Assembly (NCBI RefSeq): GCF_000513275.1
Contig: NZ_CBVJ010000033.1
Span: 1-61,188, forward strand
Direction: 5' to 3'
DNA from: Paenibacillus gorillae
GTDB taxonomy: Bacteria; Bacillota; Bacilli; Paenibacillales; Paenibacillaceae
DNA: 61,188 nt
How positions within the stretch are numbered: the stretch's first letter is position 1; every line of letters starts with the position of its first letter. Shown one piece after another: positions 17,777-26,571 of this stretch. The position numbers were made by a program, and so were the translations under genes. The notes beneath the pieces were generated by a model, which saw only the letters and a list, made by a program, of their open reading frames with translations, was not told the origin of the DNA and ran no database searches.

Positions 17777-19251
17777 TCACCGACGATCCTCAAATATTTT
17801 TAACGTAAAATAAATGCTTGTTCCTTGCTGCGGCAAGCTTTCCGCCCCAATTTCCCCGCCATGCCCTTCAATAATTTGCTTGGCAATGGCAAGTCCAAGC
17901 CCGCTTCCCCCTGCTGCTTTGCTTCGAGAAGGCTCTTCCCGGTAAAACCGTTCGAAAATATGCGGCAGCGCATCAGGCTGGATGCCAGGACCGTTGTCTT
18001 TGATCTGCACAATGGCAAAGCCGTCCTTCGCATCCAGTCCGATCGTAATCCGTTTAGGATGGCTGACCATATATTTCAGACAGTTACTGAGCAAATTAAC
18101 GACGACACGCTTTAGCTTCTCCCGATCCGCCAGCACGAATAGCTCCTCTGCCCCTTCTGCCAGCCAGCTGACCTCGACTTGCTCGTTATCCAAATCAATC
18201 GCAAGCTCCTCGATGAGGTTCTTCAGAAAAGGAAGCAGCATCAGCTGCTCGAACGAAAACGGCTCCTTGTTCAAATCCAGCTTGGAGTAAAGCAGCAGTT
18301 CATCAACGAGCTGTTCCATATCAGACGCCCGGGTATGGATGGCTTCTACATATTTGTCCAGCTTGTTCGGCGTATTCGCCACCCCGTCGCGAATGCCCTC
18401 CGCATACCCTTTAATGGTTGTAATCGGCGTCCGGAGATCATGCGAAATGTTCGAGAGCAGCTGCTTCCGGTTCTCCTCATAATGGAGCTGTAATTGGACA
18501 GAATCGTATAGCTGCCTGCGCATTTGATCAAAGGTGAGCACGAGCTGCCCCACCTCATCGCGCGAGCTTGAATGCAGCCGAAACGTTAAATCTCCGTCGG
18601 TAATATGCTCGGCAGACTGCCGTAGCGCATCTAGCGGCTTGATGATTTTACGGGTCACGTAGCGATACAACAGCCAGCCAGTCAGCAGCAAAATGGCTGT
18701 TAGCATCCCGATCAGTATCGGCAGAAGCGTGCGGATCATCTCTGCGAACGGGCTGCGCTCCCGGATAACGAAGATGCTGCCCTTCTCGCCGGTTTCGGAT
18801 GAGAAATGAAAAATCAAATTTCGCGTAAGTAAAAAAAACGGTTGCCGACATTCATCGTATTGCGGATCGAACGATTGCTCAAATCATATGCAGGCAGTGC
18901 TGCCTCCATATCGACATTATGGAGCGTCGGCGTTTGATAGAGAATGCCCTCTTCATCACGAACGACAAGACCAGCCTGCACCATTTTCAGCTGCTGGTCG
19001 TAATCTTCAAGCAGCAACTGCTCCTTCAGACGCTTGGGGTCATGCTTGGCCAAATATTTGAGGTCAATGAACAGATTATCTTCTTCATCAGAAAGCGGAT
19101 GAACGGAATAGTGTACTTTATAAAATCGGCTGATACTGCGGAAATCACCGGTTACCGCAACCGACAACGAATATGCAGCCAGCGCGAACACGATAACGGA
19201 CACGACGACTACCGACATGAACGACAGCAGCAGCCGAAAGCGAATGGACAA
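17777..19251 (-). pseudogene. Sensor histidine kinase, split by a one-base frameshift
   Basis: Partner kinase of the adjacent regulator. The N-terminal piece (TTG at 19251, eight bases after GGAGG) holds membrane span 1 (FMSVVVVSVIVFALAAYSL) and an extracellular sensor domain, then stops at TGA. The C-terminal piece has span 2 (LLPILIGMLTAILLLTGWLL), a HAMP linker, the HisKA box LLSNISHDLRTPI, and HATPase motifs NLLSNCLKY, DNGPGI and GGSGLGLAIAK. Adding one T to the T8 run (A8 at 18831-18838 on the plus strand) fuses them into a 491-residue kinase. As written the TGA overlaps a TTG (TTGA), so reinitiation producing two polypeptides is conceivable. A homopolymer error or slippage is simpler. 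Confidence 0.85.
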
Positions 19252-19332
19252 TGCCGATGCCTCCTTCAAAAGTCTATTGTTCCCTATTGTACTATCCCGC
19301 TTCTTAGAAATCTATTAGTAAAGAATAACGAA

Positions 19333-19520
19333 TCAAAATGCAAATCTGCATGTTGTCAGCTGCTTTTTTGTTGATTTATCGCTTCAAAATGCAATAGTGC
19401 AGTTTGATTGGCCCAAAATAGCCCCATAGCGCTAAATGGAGTGATTTCAAATGCACTTTTGCATTTTGAACAGTGTTTTGGAGCATTTATCGCTCATCAG
19501 CCTGCACTTTTACATTTTGT
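19333..19520. repeat. Tandem and inverted TCAAAATG/TGCAG intergenic repeat
   Basis: Three direct copies of TCAAA(A)TGCA lie at 19333, 19384 and 19447, each followed by TGCA(G/T), with reverse copies GCATTTTGA (19461) and TACATTTTG (19511). The same motif family recurs at 37762 and 37948. The block sits in a 620-base gene-free stretch (19252-19870). The rest of that stretch holds only a TATAAT (19804-19809) that may serve the ParB-like gene. Confidence 0.55.
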
Positions 19521-19870
19521 TCCTTATTTCGTGGGGTAAGGTTAGCGTGAACATCTGACTTCACAACTAGAAGCGTGAGTTAAGCCTAGCGGGTACCGCA
19601 ATGTCGGCGAATGAACAAGTAATCTGTACTCGGAGGCAATGTCGTAGTGGATGTATACTGTATATGGGCCATTCACCAGTAATCCATATCTTTAAATGTC
19701 ACTAACTATTAACGCTATTAATAACTTGGTCCTACACAGCGGCTCTTCTCCTCTTACTTCAATCATAAACACATCGCAGCCCTCCATTTTCCAGCATTCA
19801 TGCTATAATAGAACAGTCGTGTTCACGAGCCTGCCGTTGTGCGGGCGATTCAGCCGATAGGAGGATAACG

Positions 19871-20980
19871 ATGGATATTGTTCAAATTGCCACTCATTTA
19901 ATTGACGAAGATACGGAGCAGCCCCGGTACCAATTCGACGAAGAAGCGCTGCAGGAATTAATGAACAGCATAGACGAGCTCGGCCTGCTTTCTCCTATTA
20001 AAGTAAGGGAAACCGCGGGCGGCCGGTACAAAATTATATATGGCAACAGACGCTATAAAGCTTGCAAGACGCTCGGCCGGCCCGCCATTCCTTGCATTGT
20101 CTCGACGGTAACGAACGAGCTGGACATTTACTTGGAGCAAATCGCGGAAAATTTGACGCGGGAAGGCTTCTCTCCAATTGAAGAGGCAGAAGCATTCCAT
20201 AAGCTGCTGAATGATCCGAAGTTCAGCAGCTCGACGAAGTTTCTATCCAGCAAGCTTGGCAAGCAGGAGTCCTATATTAAAAACAAATGCGAGCTGCTGA
20301 AATTCAGCAATGCGGTGAAAAAGCTTATCGTCAGCGGTACGGAAATCCGTAAGGATAAACTGACCGAAGACCAGCTCTTGCCGCTTAAGGATTTGCCGAT
20401 GGAGCATCGTGACCCGCTCGCGCTGATCATGGCCCGCGATGAAATGCCGGTAAGTGATGTGAAAAAAATCGCAAAGCTCTTTAAAGACAGCGAGATTACC
20501 GCTTCTACAAAGGACAAGCTGCTTTACAAGTCAGGACCTGGGCTGCTCGAAACCTGGTATACGATCCAGCATAATAAGGCGGAGAAAGCCAAGCAGCCTG
20601 CAGAAGTGAAACCGAAACCAGGCAGCAAGCCAGAAGCGAGCAAACCGGATACAGACAAACCTGATGCAGTCACAACAGCTACAGACATAACAGCTACAGG
20701 TAAGCCGGAATCACCGGTGCAAATGGACATTGCGATCACTCCGCCAGAGCCTGCGAAGGTTCCAGAAGTAAATTCACCGTTCATCGCACAGCAGCTCCAG
20801 CAATTGCTCGCCGCGCTTCCTCCCCATTCGGCTCTGCTGCCGGAGGCGCTGCAATCTTTTCAAGAGCTTAGTACCGAAGAGAGACAAGCTTTGCTAAGCG
20901 GTATCGACTCGCTGCTTGTGAGCCTGCAAAGCCATCTGACGGAGTGGAATAAAATTAAGAGCTTGACGCAAACGCAATAA
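19871..20980 (+). CDS. Orphan ParB/Noc-like nucleoid-binding protein
   Basis: A 369-residue protein of the ParB superfamily. The N-terminal ParB domain is clear: EQPRYQFDEEALQELMNSI (about 17-35), the nucleotide-binding GNRRYKA near residue 56, and ENLTREGFSPIEEAEAF near residue 91. A helix-turn-helix region follows (SSKLGKQESYIKNKCELL, about 124-141). Residues 235-300 are a Pro/Lys/Thr-rich linker. The last 70 residues form a helical Leu/Gln-rich segment, possibly for dimerisation. No parA gene and no plasmid or origin signature is nearby, so this looks like an extra chromosomal ParB-like factor. AGGAGG precedes the ATG; a terminator follows. Its DNA site is unknown. Confidence 0.85.
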   Translation: MDIVQIATHLIDEDTEQPRYQFDEEALQELMNSIDELGLLSPIKVRETAGGRYKIIYGNRRYKACKTLGRPAIPCIVSTVTNELDIYLEQIAENLTREGFSPIEEAEAFHKLLNDPKFSSSTKFLSSKLGKQESYIKNKCELLKFSNAVKKLIVSGTEIRKDKLTEDQLLPLKDLPMEHRDPLALIMARDEMPVSDVKKIAKLFKDSEITASTKDKLLYKSGPGLLETWYTIQHNKAEKAKQPAEVKPKPGSKPEASKPDTDKPDAVTTATDITATGKPESPVQMDIAITPPEPAKVPEVNSPFIAQQLQQLLAALPPHSALLPEALQSFQELSTEERQALLSGIDSLLVSLQSHLTEWNKIKSLTQTQ

Positions 20981-20999
20981 CGACATTGCACAAATAATA

Positions 21000-21079
21000 A
21001 GCCAGCCCTGCTGAGCTGTCCCGCTGTTGTTAACACGGTTAACAATTGGGTTGCAGTTCAATGGGACTGGCTCTTTTTT
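21000..21079 (+). terminator. Terminator after the ParB-like gene
   Basis: Outer arms AGCCAG-CCC and GGGACTGGCT with one bulged base enclose a smaller GTTAAC-containing hairpin; a T6 run follows. Confidence 0.65.
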
Positions 21080-21083
21080 CACC

Positions 21084-22313
21084 TTATATATGACGGTCAG
21101 GGTCGATCCCCTTCGTTTCGGGAGCGAACAGCAATACCGTTGCCGCCCCAATGAGAATCGCGATAAAGAAGACGATAAACACGGCCGTCAACGAAACGCC
21201 GCCTGCAACCAGCACACCGACCAGATAGGGACCTATGACGCCCCCTACCCTTCCAAACGAAGCCGCAAAGCCTACTCCTGTTGCCCTAACCGAGGTTGGA
21301 TATAACTCCGGGGTATACGCATACATCGCGCCCCAAGCACCCAAATTAAAGAAGGATAGGCTGATTCCGGCCGTTACAAGCATCGCTTCCGAGCTTGCGG
21401 TTCCAAACCAGATGGCGCTGAGAGCAGTCATTGCTAAATACGACACTAGAACGAATTTACGGCCATATTTTTCAATAAAATAAGCAGCTGTAAAGTAGCC
21501 TGGCAGTTGAGCAATCGTGATGATCAATACATATTGGAAGCTTTTCAGCAGGCCAAAGCCCTTCAATACCATAACGGTCGGCAGCCACAGAAACATGCCA
21601 TAGTACGAGAATACAACCGTAAACCATAACACCCATAACGCCGCAGTCGATTTACGATAGGGACTGGACCACACAGACTCCATTCGATCGCGAAAGCTTA
21701 ACTTGGCTCCAGCTTGCTGCATAAACCGCGGGGAATCCTGAACAGCTTTCCGTAAGTACAAGGCATATAGGGCAGGAACTGCTCCGATCACGAAGGCCAT
21801 TCTCCAGCCATAACAGGGAATAACGAAATAGGAGATCAGCGCCGCTAAAATCCACCCGCCAGCCCAGAAGCTCTCCAGCAGCACAATAGCTCGTCCCCTA
21901 TCTTTAACGGGCACAGATTCAGATACGAGCGTAGAAGCGACCGGCAGTTCTCCGCCTAGACCAAAGCCGGCAATAAAGCGCAAGAAGCATAGGACTACAA
22001 AGCTCACTGCCAGTGCTGACAAGCCGCTGGCGACCGAGAAGATCAACAACGTCCATAACAAGATCGAACGCCTGCCATAACGATCCGCAAGTGAACCTGC
22101 AACAGCTGCTCCTACAGCCATACCAACGGAGTTAATCGCGGCCATCAGTCCGATCTGCTGGGCTCCAAGTCCCCATTCTACGCTTAATGCCGCAGCAATA
22201 AAGGAGACGAGTCCGACATCCATCGCATCGAACATCCAGCTTAAACCGGTGCTGACGAGCAGCTTGCGAAGCTTTGCATCACGGAATAATGTTCCTGCTG
22301 TATCATTGCCCAT
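21084..22313 (-). CDS. niaP: NiaP-type niacin transporter (MFS)
   Basis: A 409-residue 12-span major facilitator protein. It matches my memory of B. subtilis NiaP along its length: LSWMFDAMDVGLVSFIAAAL near the start, GLGGELPVASTLVSESV, VLLESFWAGGWILAALISYF, and FFNLGAWGAMYAYTPELYPT in the second half. NiaP imports nicotinate or nicotinamide for NAD synthesis. MFS motifs GSLADRYGRR and YGRK are present. The ATG at 22313 follows GGAGG by eight bases; a TTG six codons earlier overlaps it. No NiaR operator was recognised upstream. It is monocistronic and convergent with the ParB-like gene. Confidence 0.82.
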   Translation of the reverse strand: MGNDTAGTLFRDAKLRKLLVSTGLSWMFDAMDVGLVSFIAAALSVEWGLGAQQIGLMAAINSVGMAVGAAVAGSLADRYGRRSILLWTLLIFSVASGLSALAVSFVVLCFLRFIAGFGLGGELPVASTLVSESVPVKDRGRAIVLLESFWAGGWILAALISYFVIPCYGWRMAFVIGAVPALYALYLRKAVQDSPRFMQQAGAKLSFRDRMESVWSSPYRKSTAALWVLWFTVVFSYYGMFLWLPTVMVLKGFGLLKSFQYVLIITIAQLPGYFTAAYFIEKYGRKFVLVSYLAMTALSAIWFGTASSEAMLVTAGISLSFFNLGAWGAMYAYTPELYPTSVRATGVGFAASFGRVGGVIGPYLVGVLVAGGVSLTAVFIVFFIAILIGAATVLLFAPETKGIDPDRHI

Positions 22314-22394
22314 ATAGCCAGCCTCCAGCAATAGATCGATTTTGCTGTAATTTGCCCGGCTAAAGCTTGCATTATGTGAAGGTAAACGCTCGCC

Positions 22395-23291
22395 CTAATT
22401 TTCCGAAAGCTGTTGCAGCACCTCGTTGAACCGATCCGGATAATCGGTATGTACGCCGTCTACTCCCCAATTCACTGCCTTCTCCATATTGATCTGATAG
22501 TTGACGGTGTAGGCGTAGACGAGAAGCCCCGCCCCTTTCACCTTCTGAATATAGGAAGGGTTGATCTGTTGAAAGTTTAAGCCGATGCCGGAAGCATACG
22601 AGCTAATATCCTGAAGCGCAGAGCTGCTTATAAAGGCCGGTGTGTTGTACCACATCAATTGGAAAAGATCGATGTCCGCGTTGAGCTTGTGAATTTTCCG
22701 CAGGCTGCTCTTACTGAAAGACTGTACAACTACATGATCGGCCAATCTGAATTCGTCAATCAGCGCAATCATCTTTTCCTCTAAGCCCGGATTGGTCTCC
22801 GGCGCCTTCGTCTCCAGCATATAATTGGTTTCGCTTCCGAATGTCTCGAATATTTCGCGAAGCGTAGGCACTTTTTCATTCGCAAATTCTTCCCTTGCAT
22901 ACATCGGATGAAGCTCATTAAACCATGAACCGGCATCCAGCTCCTTTATATCTGATAAATTCATCGAAGTTACTTTGCCCTTGCCATTGGTCGTGCGGTT
23001 GACCGTCTCGTCATGCATCGCGATGAGCTCGCCGTCCTTCGTCATTTGCAGATCGATTTCAATATAATCGGCGCCTGACCGGATGCCCATGCGATAACCC
23101 GATAAAGTGTGCTCTGGAGCATAGCCTGAGGCTCCGCGATGAGCGACAGTGGCCACCTGAATCTGATTCGAGAACCAGCTCTGAATCGACAGCGGTTTTC
23201 CTATAAAGGAGAATACGGCTGCAATAAGAGCCAGAACGAGTAATACATGAAGACCGTAAAAATACAAAGATGGTACCTGCTTTTTGCGCAA
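22395..23291 (-). CDS. Membrane-anchored glycerophosphodiester phosphodiesterase
   Basis: A 298-residue GDPD-family enzyme that would hydrolyse glycerophosphodiesters to glycerol 3-phosphate and an alcohol. One N-terminal membrane span (LHVLLVLALIAAVFSFIG, residues 14-31) places the catalytic domain outside. The active-site motifs are complete: AHRGASGYAPEHT from residue 50, YIEIDLQMTKDGELIAMHD with catalytic Glu, Asp and His, then LETKAPE and VVQSFSK. The C-terminal strand GVHTDYPDRF is typical. The start is the TTG at 23291, ten bases after AGGAGG, because the frame upstream reads through non-coding DNA. Likely role: lipid or teichoic-acid-derived phosphate scavenging. Confidence 0.88.
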   Translation of the reverse strand: MRKKQVPSLYFYGLHVLLVLALIAAVFSFIGKPLSIQSWFSNQIQVATVAHRGASGYAPEHTLSGYRMGIRSGADYIEIDLQMTKDGELIAMHDETVNRTTNGKGKVTSMNLSDIKELDAGSWFNELHPMYAREEFANEKVPTLREIFETFGSETNYMLETKAPETNPGLEEKMIALIDEFRLADHVVVQSFSKSSLRKIHKLNADIDLFQLMWYNTPAFISSSALQDISSYASGIGLNFQQINPSYIQKVKGAGLLVYAYTVNYQINMEKAVNWGVDGVHTDYPDRFNEVLQQLSEN

Positions 23292-23400
23292 AACGGTAAT
23301 TCCTCCTGATCCCGAAGCATAGATGCTTGTTTGTTGGCATGAGACAATGCTGCCTATAAATACAATAACATGAATATGATGAGCCGTCAGGGAGGCGATT

Positions 23401-23622
23401 ATGAAAAGCACCAAGCAGCAACCTTATATTTGCATCTTTATTTCGATGTCTGACATTAAGAAATTTATCTGGATTGACTTTATCGCAAGTACTTTCATCT
23501 ACTATGCGTTGAAAATTCCGTCCCACTCCTTAATCGCAGCGACGGCTGGCAGCATGGTTGCTCCAATAATTATCCGCCAATCGATTATTATTCGCGGCCG
23601 ATTGAAATCGTATGCCGCGTAG
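23401..23622 (+). CDS. Possible small basic protein, 73 aa
   Basis: Short frame with a good GGAGG five bases before the ATG. One weak hydrophobic segment (SLIAATAGSMVAPIIIRQSI, about residues 43-62) and a basic tail. No family recognised. It runs divergently from the phosphodiesterase gene and is followed by a bidirectional-looking terminator, which favours a real gene. Its low complexity and isolation argue against. Confidence 0.35.
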   Translation: MKSTKQQPYICIFISMSDIKKFIWIDFIASTFIYYALKIPSHSLIAATAGSMVAPIIIRQSIIIRGRLKSYAA

Positions 23623-23676
23623 AACGATTGTAGTATGGAACTTTAGTGGAAGCAGGCAACTTTCTATAAAGAAACG

Positions 23677-23720
23677 AATAAAGCAGACATGCGTTCTCCC
23701 GACCCGCTGCCTGCTTTATT
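23677..23720. terminator. Bidirectional terminator
   Basis: Perfect arms AATAAAGCAG and CTGCTTTATT around a 24-base loop, with T-rich tails on both sides. It can end the minus-strand DUF4166 operon and the small plus-strand frame. Confidence 0.65.
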
Positions 23721-23732
23721 TGCTTTACTCTC

Positions 23733-24443
23733 CTATTCCCGGCGTTCCTCACGCAGCGGCCTTACATCAGCAGGCAGCAGCTTTGCTTGCCGCTTTTCCG
23801 CTGTGAAATGTCCCCGATAACAGAAAACAGTGCCGATCAGGGAGCTGGTGACTTTAACTGATATGCAATAGCGCTGGGCAGTATCGTCATACCATTCCTC
23901 AACATCCGCAATTCCCGTTAGCATTCGGGGGAGCCGGAACCCCATCATCCCTTCGTAAAAACGCTGATCGCCGGAGCGGATACGAATCCCTCCTTTGTCC
24001 GTTACAGACAATGCCAGATCGACCGCCAGATGCTGCTTATCTCCCAAGTAATCGACGATCTGCTCTCTTTCCTCGCTATAGATCATCGTTGCATCGAATC
24101 GGCGCACTTTATTATTGAATTTGAATTTGCGGATCCAAGTGACCGTCTCTCGTCCATACCGGTCGCGATACGCAAAGTTTTCGATCGAAAACGGAATTCG
24201 TTTGCCGCCTTGCGGAAACATAATATGCCTTGAAGCACCTAGCATCAGCGGGAAATACGCTAGTTTATTGTACCAAATAAAATCCATCTCCCCGCTCCCG
24301 ATAGAAGCAACACCGTCGGAGCTGCTGAAGCCAAAGCGTTCCTGAATACGCGGATGAAGCCGGCGGAACTCATCGCCCAGCATTTTCTCATAAATGGAGA
24401 CGTATGCCGGAGCAGCCTCGAATATTTTTGCAAGAATGGCCAT
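23733..24443 (-). CDS. DUF4166 family protein
   Basis: A 236-residue soluble protein matching the DUF4166 pattern: IQERFGFSSSDGVASIGSGEMD near residue 33 (read in two parts), then FPQGGKRIPFSIENFAYRD, GRETVTWIRKFKF and GFRLPRMLTGIADVEEWYD. No catalytic motif is known to me. It is the last gene of a three-gene operon: its ATG overlaps the stop of the SRPBCC-DoxX gene by one base. AGGAG lies nine bases upstream. The operon suggests a joint membrane- or redox-related role, but the function is unknown. Confidence 0.75.
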   Translation of the reverse strand: MAILAKIFEAAPAYVSIYEKMLGDEFRRLHPRIQERFGFSSSDGVASIGSGEMDFIWYNKLAYFPLMLGASRHIMFPQGGKRIPFSIENFAYRDRYGRETVTWIRKFKFNNKVRRFDATMIYSEEREQIVDYLGDKQHLAVDLALSVTDKGGIRIRSGDQRFYEGMMGFRLPRMLTGIADVEEWYDDTAQRYCISVKVTSSLIGTVFCYRGHFTAEKRQAKLLPADVRPLREERRE

Positions 24444-25366
24444 TATCCAACACTCCTATCATTAGGTTTGCGCAGACAACGGCTGGCCTGCGGCAGCTGA
24501 CGGGTAGTCAATGCTGTAGTAAAAGCGAGTGCAATCATAGGCAAGCTTAGCGTCAACGGATTGAATGGCGATAGGGCAATTGTGGGGTTTCCCAATATCG
24601 CCCCAAGGGGCAGCAGCAACAGCAATACGGATTGCCAGACAAATATGGACGTCTTCCGATGCCATCTCACCGTCACCAGAGCGATAACGATTTCACCTGC
24701 CCCAAGCAGCTGCAGCATAATACGCTCCAAGCCAGTAAACCACCCTAACTGCTCCAGCATCGCCAATTCCCCGTATTCAGGATATAACAGCTTCGGTACA
24801 ATCCCTTCATAAAGCCATAGTACGGCTAGCATTGTCAGCGAAACATAATGTACAATTGCCCGTTGGATGCTGACGGAAGGCGGTATCCGCTCTTCCAGCC
24901 AGATGCGCAGCATGTCGAAGCTCCAGGCAGTGGCATAGCCGAACATCGGTCTGAATACGATACGGTCAAACCATTGGCCCGCCGCTCCCCATCTCGTCTC
25001 ATAATCATACTGCGTCAAAAAGGTGACCCTATCGCCATGCGGCCGGTATTTCCAAAAGCCTGAGCCTTCCTTTATAAGGGAGATCTGCTGCCCGGAGCCA
25101 AACCGAAGCGTAGAAGTCCGTTCTCCGCTTCTTTTGTGAAAGATCGCCTTCGTCTCACCCGTTCCGGATACAGCCAAGCCAAATCCGATCCTAGTCCGAT
25201 ATAGAAAACGCTGCGGAAGCCCCTCATCATCCGGCTTCGGCAAATAGGCAATTTCCGAAAATCGCAAATCCCATTGCTGATGCAAATCCGGCGATTGGGT
25301 ATGAAGCCAAAGCGCTTCTATATCAGCTGCAATTTCAGTCTCAACATAGACCGGTTTATTGTGCAT
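24443..25366 (-). CDS. SRPBCC-domain/DoxX-like membrane fusion protein
   Basis: A 307-residue two-domain protein. Residues 1-150 look like an SRPBCC (START-like) hydrophobic-ligand domain: VYVETEIAADIEALWLHTQS, then VSGTGETKAIFHKRSGERTS and VTFLTQYDYETRWG. Residues 165-295 carry four membrane spans in DoxX-like style (AIVHYVSLTMLAVLWLYEGI; LERIMLQLLGAGEIVIALVT; VLLLLLPLGAILG; LSLPMIALAFTTALTTRQL). Its start directly abuts the stop of the DCC gene (TGAATG) and its stop overlaps the DUF4166 start, so the three are translationally coupled. DoxX-like and DCC proteins are often neighbours. Substrate unknown. Confidence 0.78.
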   Translation of the reverse strand: MHNKPVYVETEIAADIEALWLHTQSPDLHQQWDLRFSEIAYLPKPDDEGLPQRFLYRTRIGFGLAVSGTGETKAIFHKRSGERTSTLRFGSGQQISLIKEGSGFWKYRPHGDRVTFLTQYDYETRWGAAGQWFDRIVFRPMFGYATAWSFDMLRIWLEERIPPSVSIQRAIVHYVSLTMLAVLWLYEGIVPKLLYPEYGELAMLEQLGWFTGLERIMLQLLGAGEIVIALVTVRWHRKTSIFVWQSVLLLLLPLGAILGNPTIALSPFNPLTLSLPMIALAFTTALTTRQLPQASRCLRKPNDRSVG

Positions 25367-25828
25367 TCAATCCGCTCCCTGCTCTTCATCTTCCAGCGAT
25401 CGGTTCCGCATAGCCGCCGTCGGCAGTGGACAAGACTCCTCTACACGGCCGAATACCTTATAACGAGTTCCGGCGATGAGCGAATACACAACATTACGGA
25501 GCGGAGCGGGAACAATGACAGCTCCATACAAAAGCGGCCATGCGCCATCCAGCTGTCTGAGCACGCGCAGCGCAGCATCCGATTTCGTATAGTAACGGCT
25601 GCCGTCGATCATGACGAACGTATCCAAGTCTTCCGTGGATAGACCGCCTGCCTGAAGCAGCCGCTGACCTGCCTTTGACTGAAGGGCCGCGAAACGGAAT
25701 CTTTCCTTGCTGTCCCGCTTCGTTACGAAACGGGTAATCCAGTGGCACAATACACACTCGCCGTCTACGAGCAGCGTGATCTGCCCTGCGCCCCCTTCTG
25801 CATCTCCTTCAATCTTGCCCCTGCTCAT
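25367..25828 (-). CDS. DCC-family thiol-disulfide oxidoreductase-like protein
   Basis: A 153-residue protein of the DUF393/DCC family. The defining motif is LLVDGECVLCHWITRFVTKRD near residue 19 (DGxCxxC; the last residues counted separately). It is followed by FRFAALQSKAGQRLL, and the C-terminal YKVFGRVEESCPLP is also typical. The CxxC suggests a thioredoxin-like redox role, which is inferred for the family rather than proven. It is the first gene of the coupled DCC, SRPBCC-DoxX and DUF4166 operon. GGAAG precedes the ATG. Confidence 0.85.
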   Translation of the reverse strand: MSRGKIEGDAEGGAGQITLLVDGECVLCHWITRFVTKRDSKERFRFAALQSKAGQRLLQAGGLSTEDLDTFVMIDGSRYYTKSDAALRVLRQLDGAWPLLYGAVIVPAPLRNVVYSLIAGTRYKVFGRVEESCPLPTAAMRNRSLEDEEQGAD

Positions 25829-25910
25829 CCCAATCGCTTCCTTTCTGCTCTAAGTGTATCCCGTTTTTTCCTCTGGAGGCAGTTCCAACTTCTATAGAAC
25901 GGTACGGAAA

Positions 25911-25937
25911 GAGGGTACTACATTCCGTAGTACCCTC
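25911..25937 (-). terminator. Terminator of the two-component operon
   Basis: Perfect 11-bp arms GAGGGTACTAC and GTAGTACCCTC with a five-base loop just after the regulator stop codon; a short TTT tail on the minus strand. Confidence 0.75.
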
Positions 25938-25950
25938 CCCAATGGAACGA

Positions 25951-26571
25951 TCAATGCAAGCCTTTGCGCTTTACTTTCGCGACCGCTTCCTTGCTGCTGC
26001 GCACGCCCAGCTTCTTGAGCATTTTGTTTACTTGATTTTTCAACGTACTCTCTGCTTTGAACAGCTTTTTCTCAATTTGCGGCTGGGTATAGCCCTCTTC
26101 AATCAATTCGAATACTTCGCGTTCCGCTGCGGTTAGTACGTTCAATTGCTCCTCCCGCTTCAATCGCGACAGCTCCTTCAATAGGGCTTCCATCGCCGCA
26201 GGATTCCGATGAGCACTTCGAATGGCGTGAGGCAGCTCCTTGAAGCTCGCCTTCTCAATATAATTGATCGCACCTGCCGTGAACGCTTGCGTCATAACGG
26301 CTTCATCGCTCAAAGAGGTCAGCATAATAAGCTTGGCCGGATTAATGTCTTGCATTTCGATCGCAAGCTGAATGCCGTCCAGCCGGCTGCCGCTCAGCTG
26401 GATATCAAGAAGGGCGACGTCAAACTCAAGCGTACCGGCAAGCTGCAGCGCCTCAGTCGCGCCTTCCGCAGCACCAACAACAAGCAAATCCTCTTCTTTA
26501 TTCAAGTACGCGGTCATCGCTTTGATCCAATCGGGATCATCCTCGACGAGCAGCACTTTAATATGGCTCAT
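25951..26571 (-). CDS. NarL/LuxR-type response regulator
   Basis: A 206-residue regulator. The receiver has LLVEDDPDW near residue 7, the phosphoacceptor in FDVALLDIQLSGSRLDG (about residue 56) and TSLSDEAV with a conserved Lys in YIEKAS. The C-terminal helix-turn-helix (about 142-200) reads LTAAEREVFELIEEGYTQPQ then TLKNQVNKMLKKLGV, the LuxR/NarL pattern. Its ATG overlaps the kinase stop by four bases (ATGA), so the two are coupled. Targets unknown. Confidence 0.88.
   Translation of the reverse strand: MSHIKVLLVEDDPDWIKAMTAYLNKEEDLLVVGAAEGATEALQLAGTLEFDVALLDIQLSGSRLDGIQLAIEMQDINPAKLIMLTSLSDEAVMTQAFTAGAINYIEKASFKELPHAIRSAHRNPAAMEALLKELSRLKREEQLNVLTAAEREVFELIEEGYTQPQIEKKLFKAESTLKNQVNKMLKKLGVRSSKEAVAKVKRKGLH

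Noticed and set aside
19521..19870. Replication or partition site next to the ParB-like gene
   Set aside because: No parS-like 16-bp palindrome, DnaA-box cluster or parA gene was seen.
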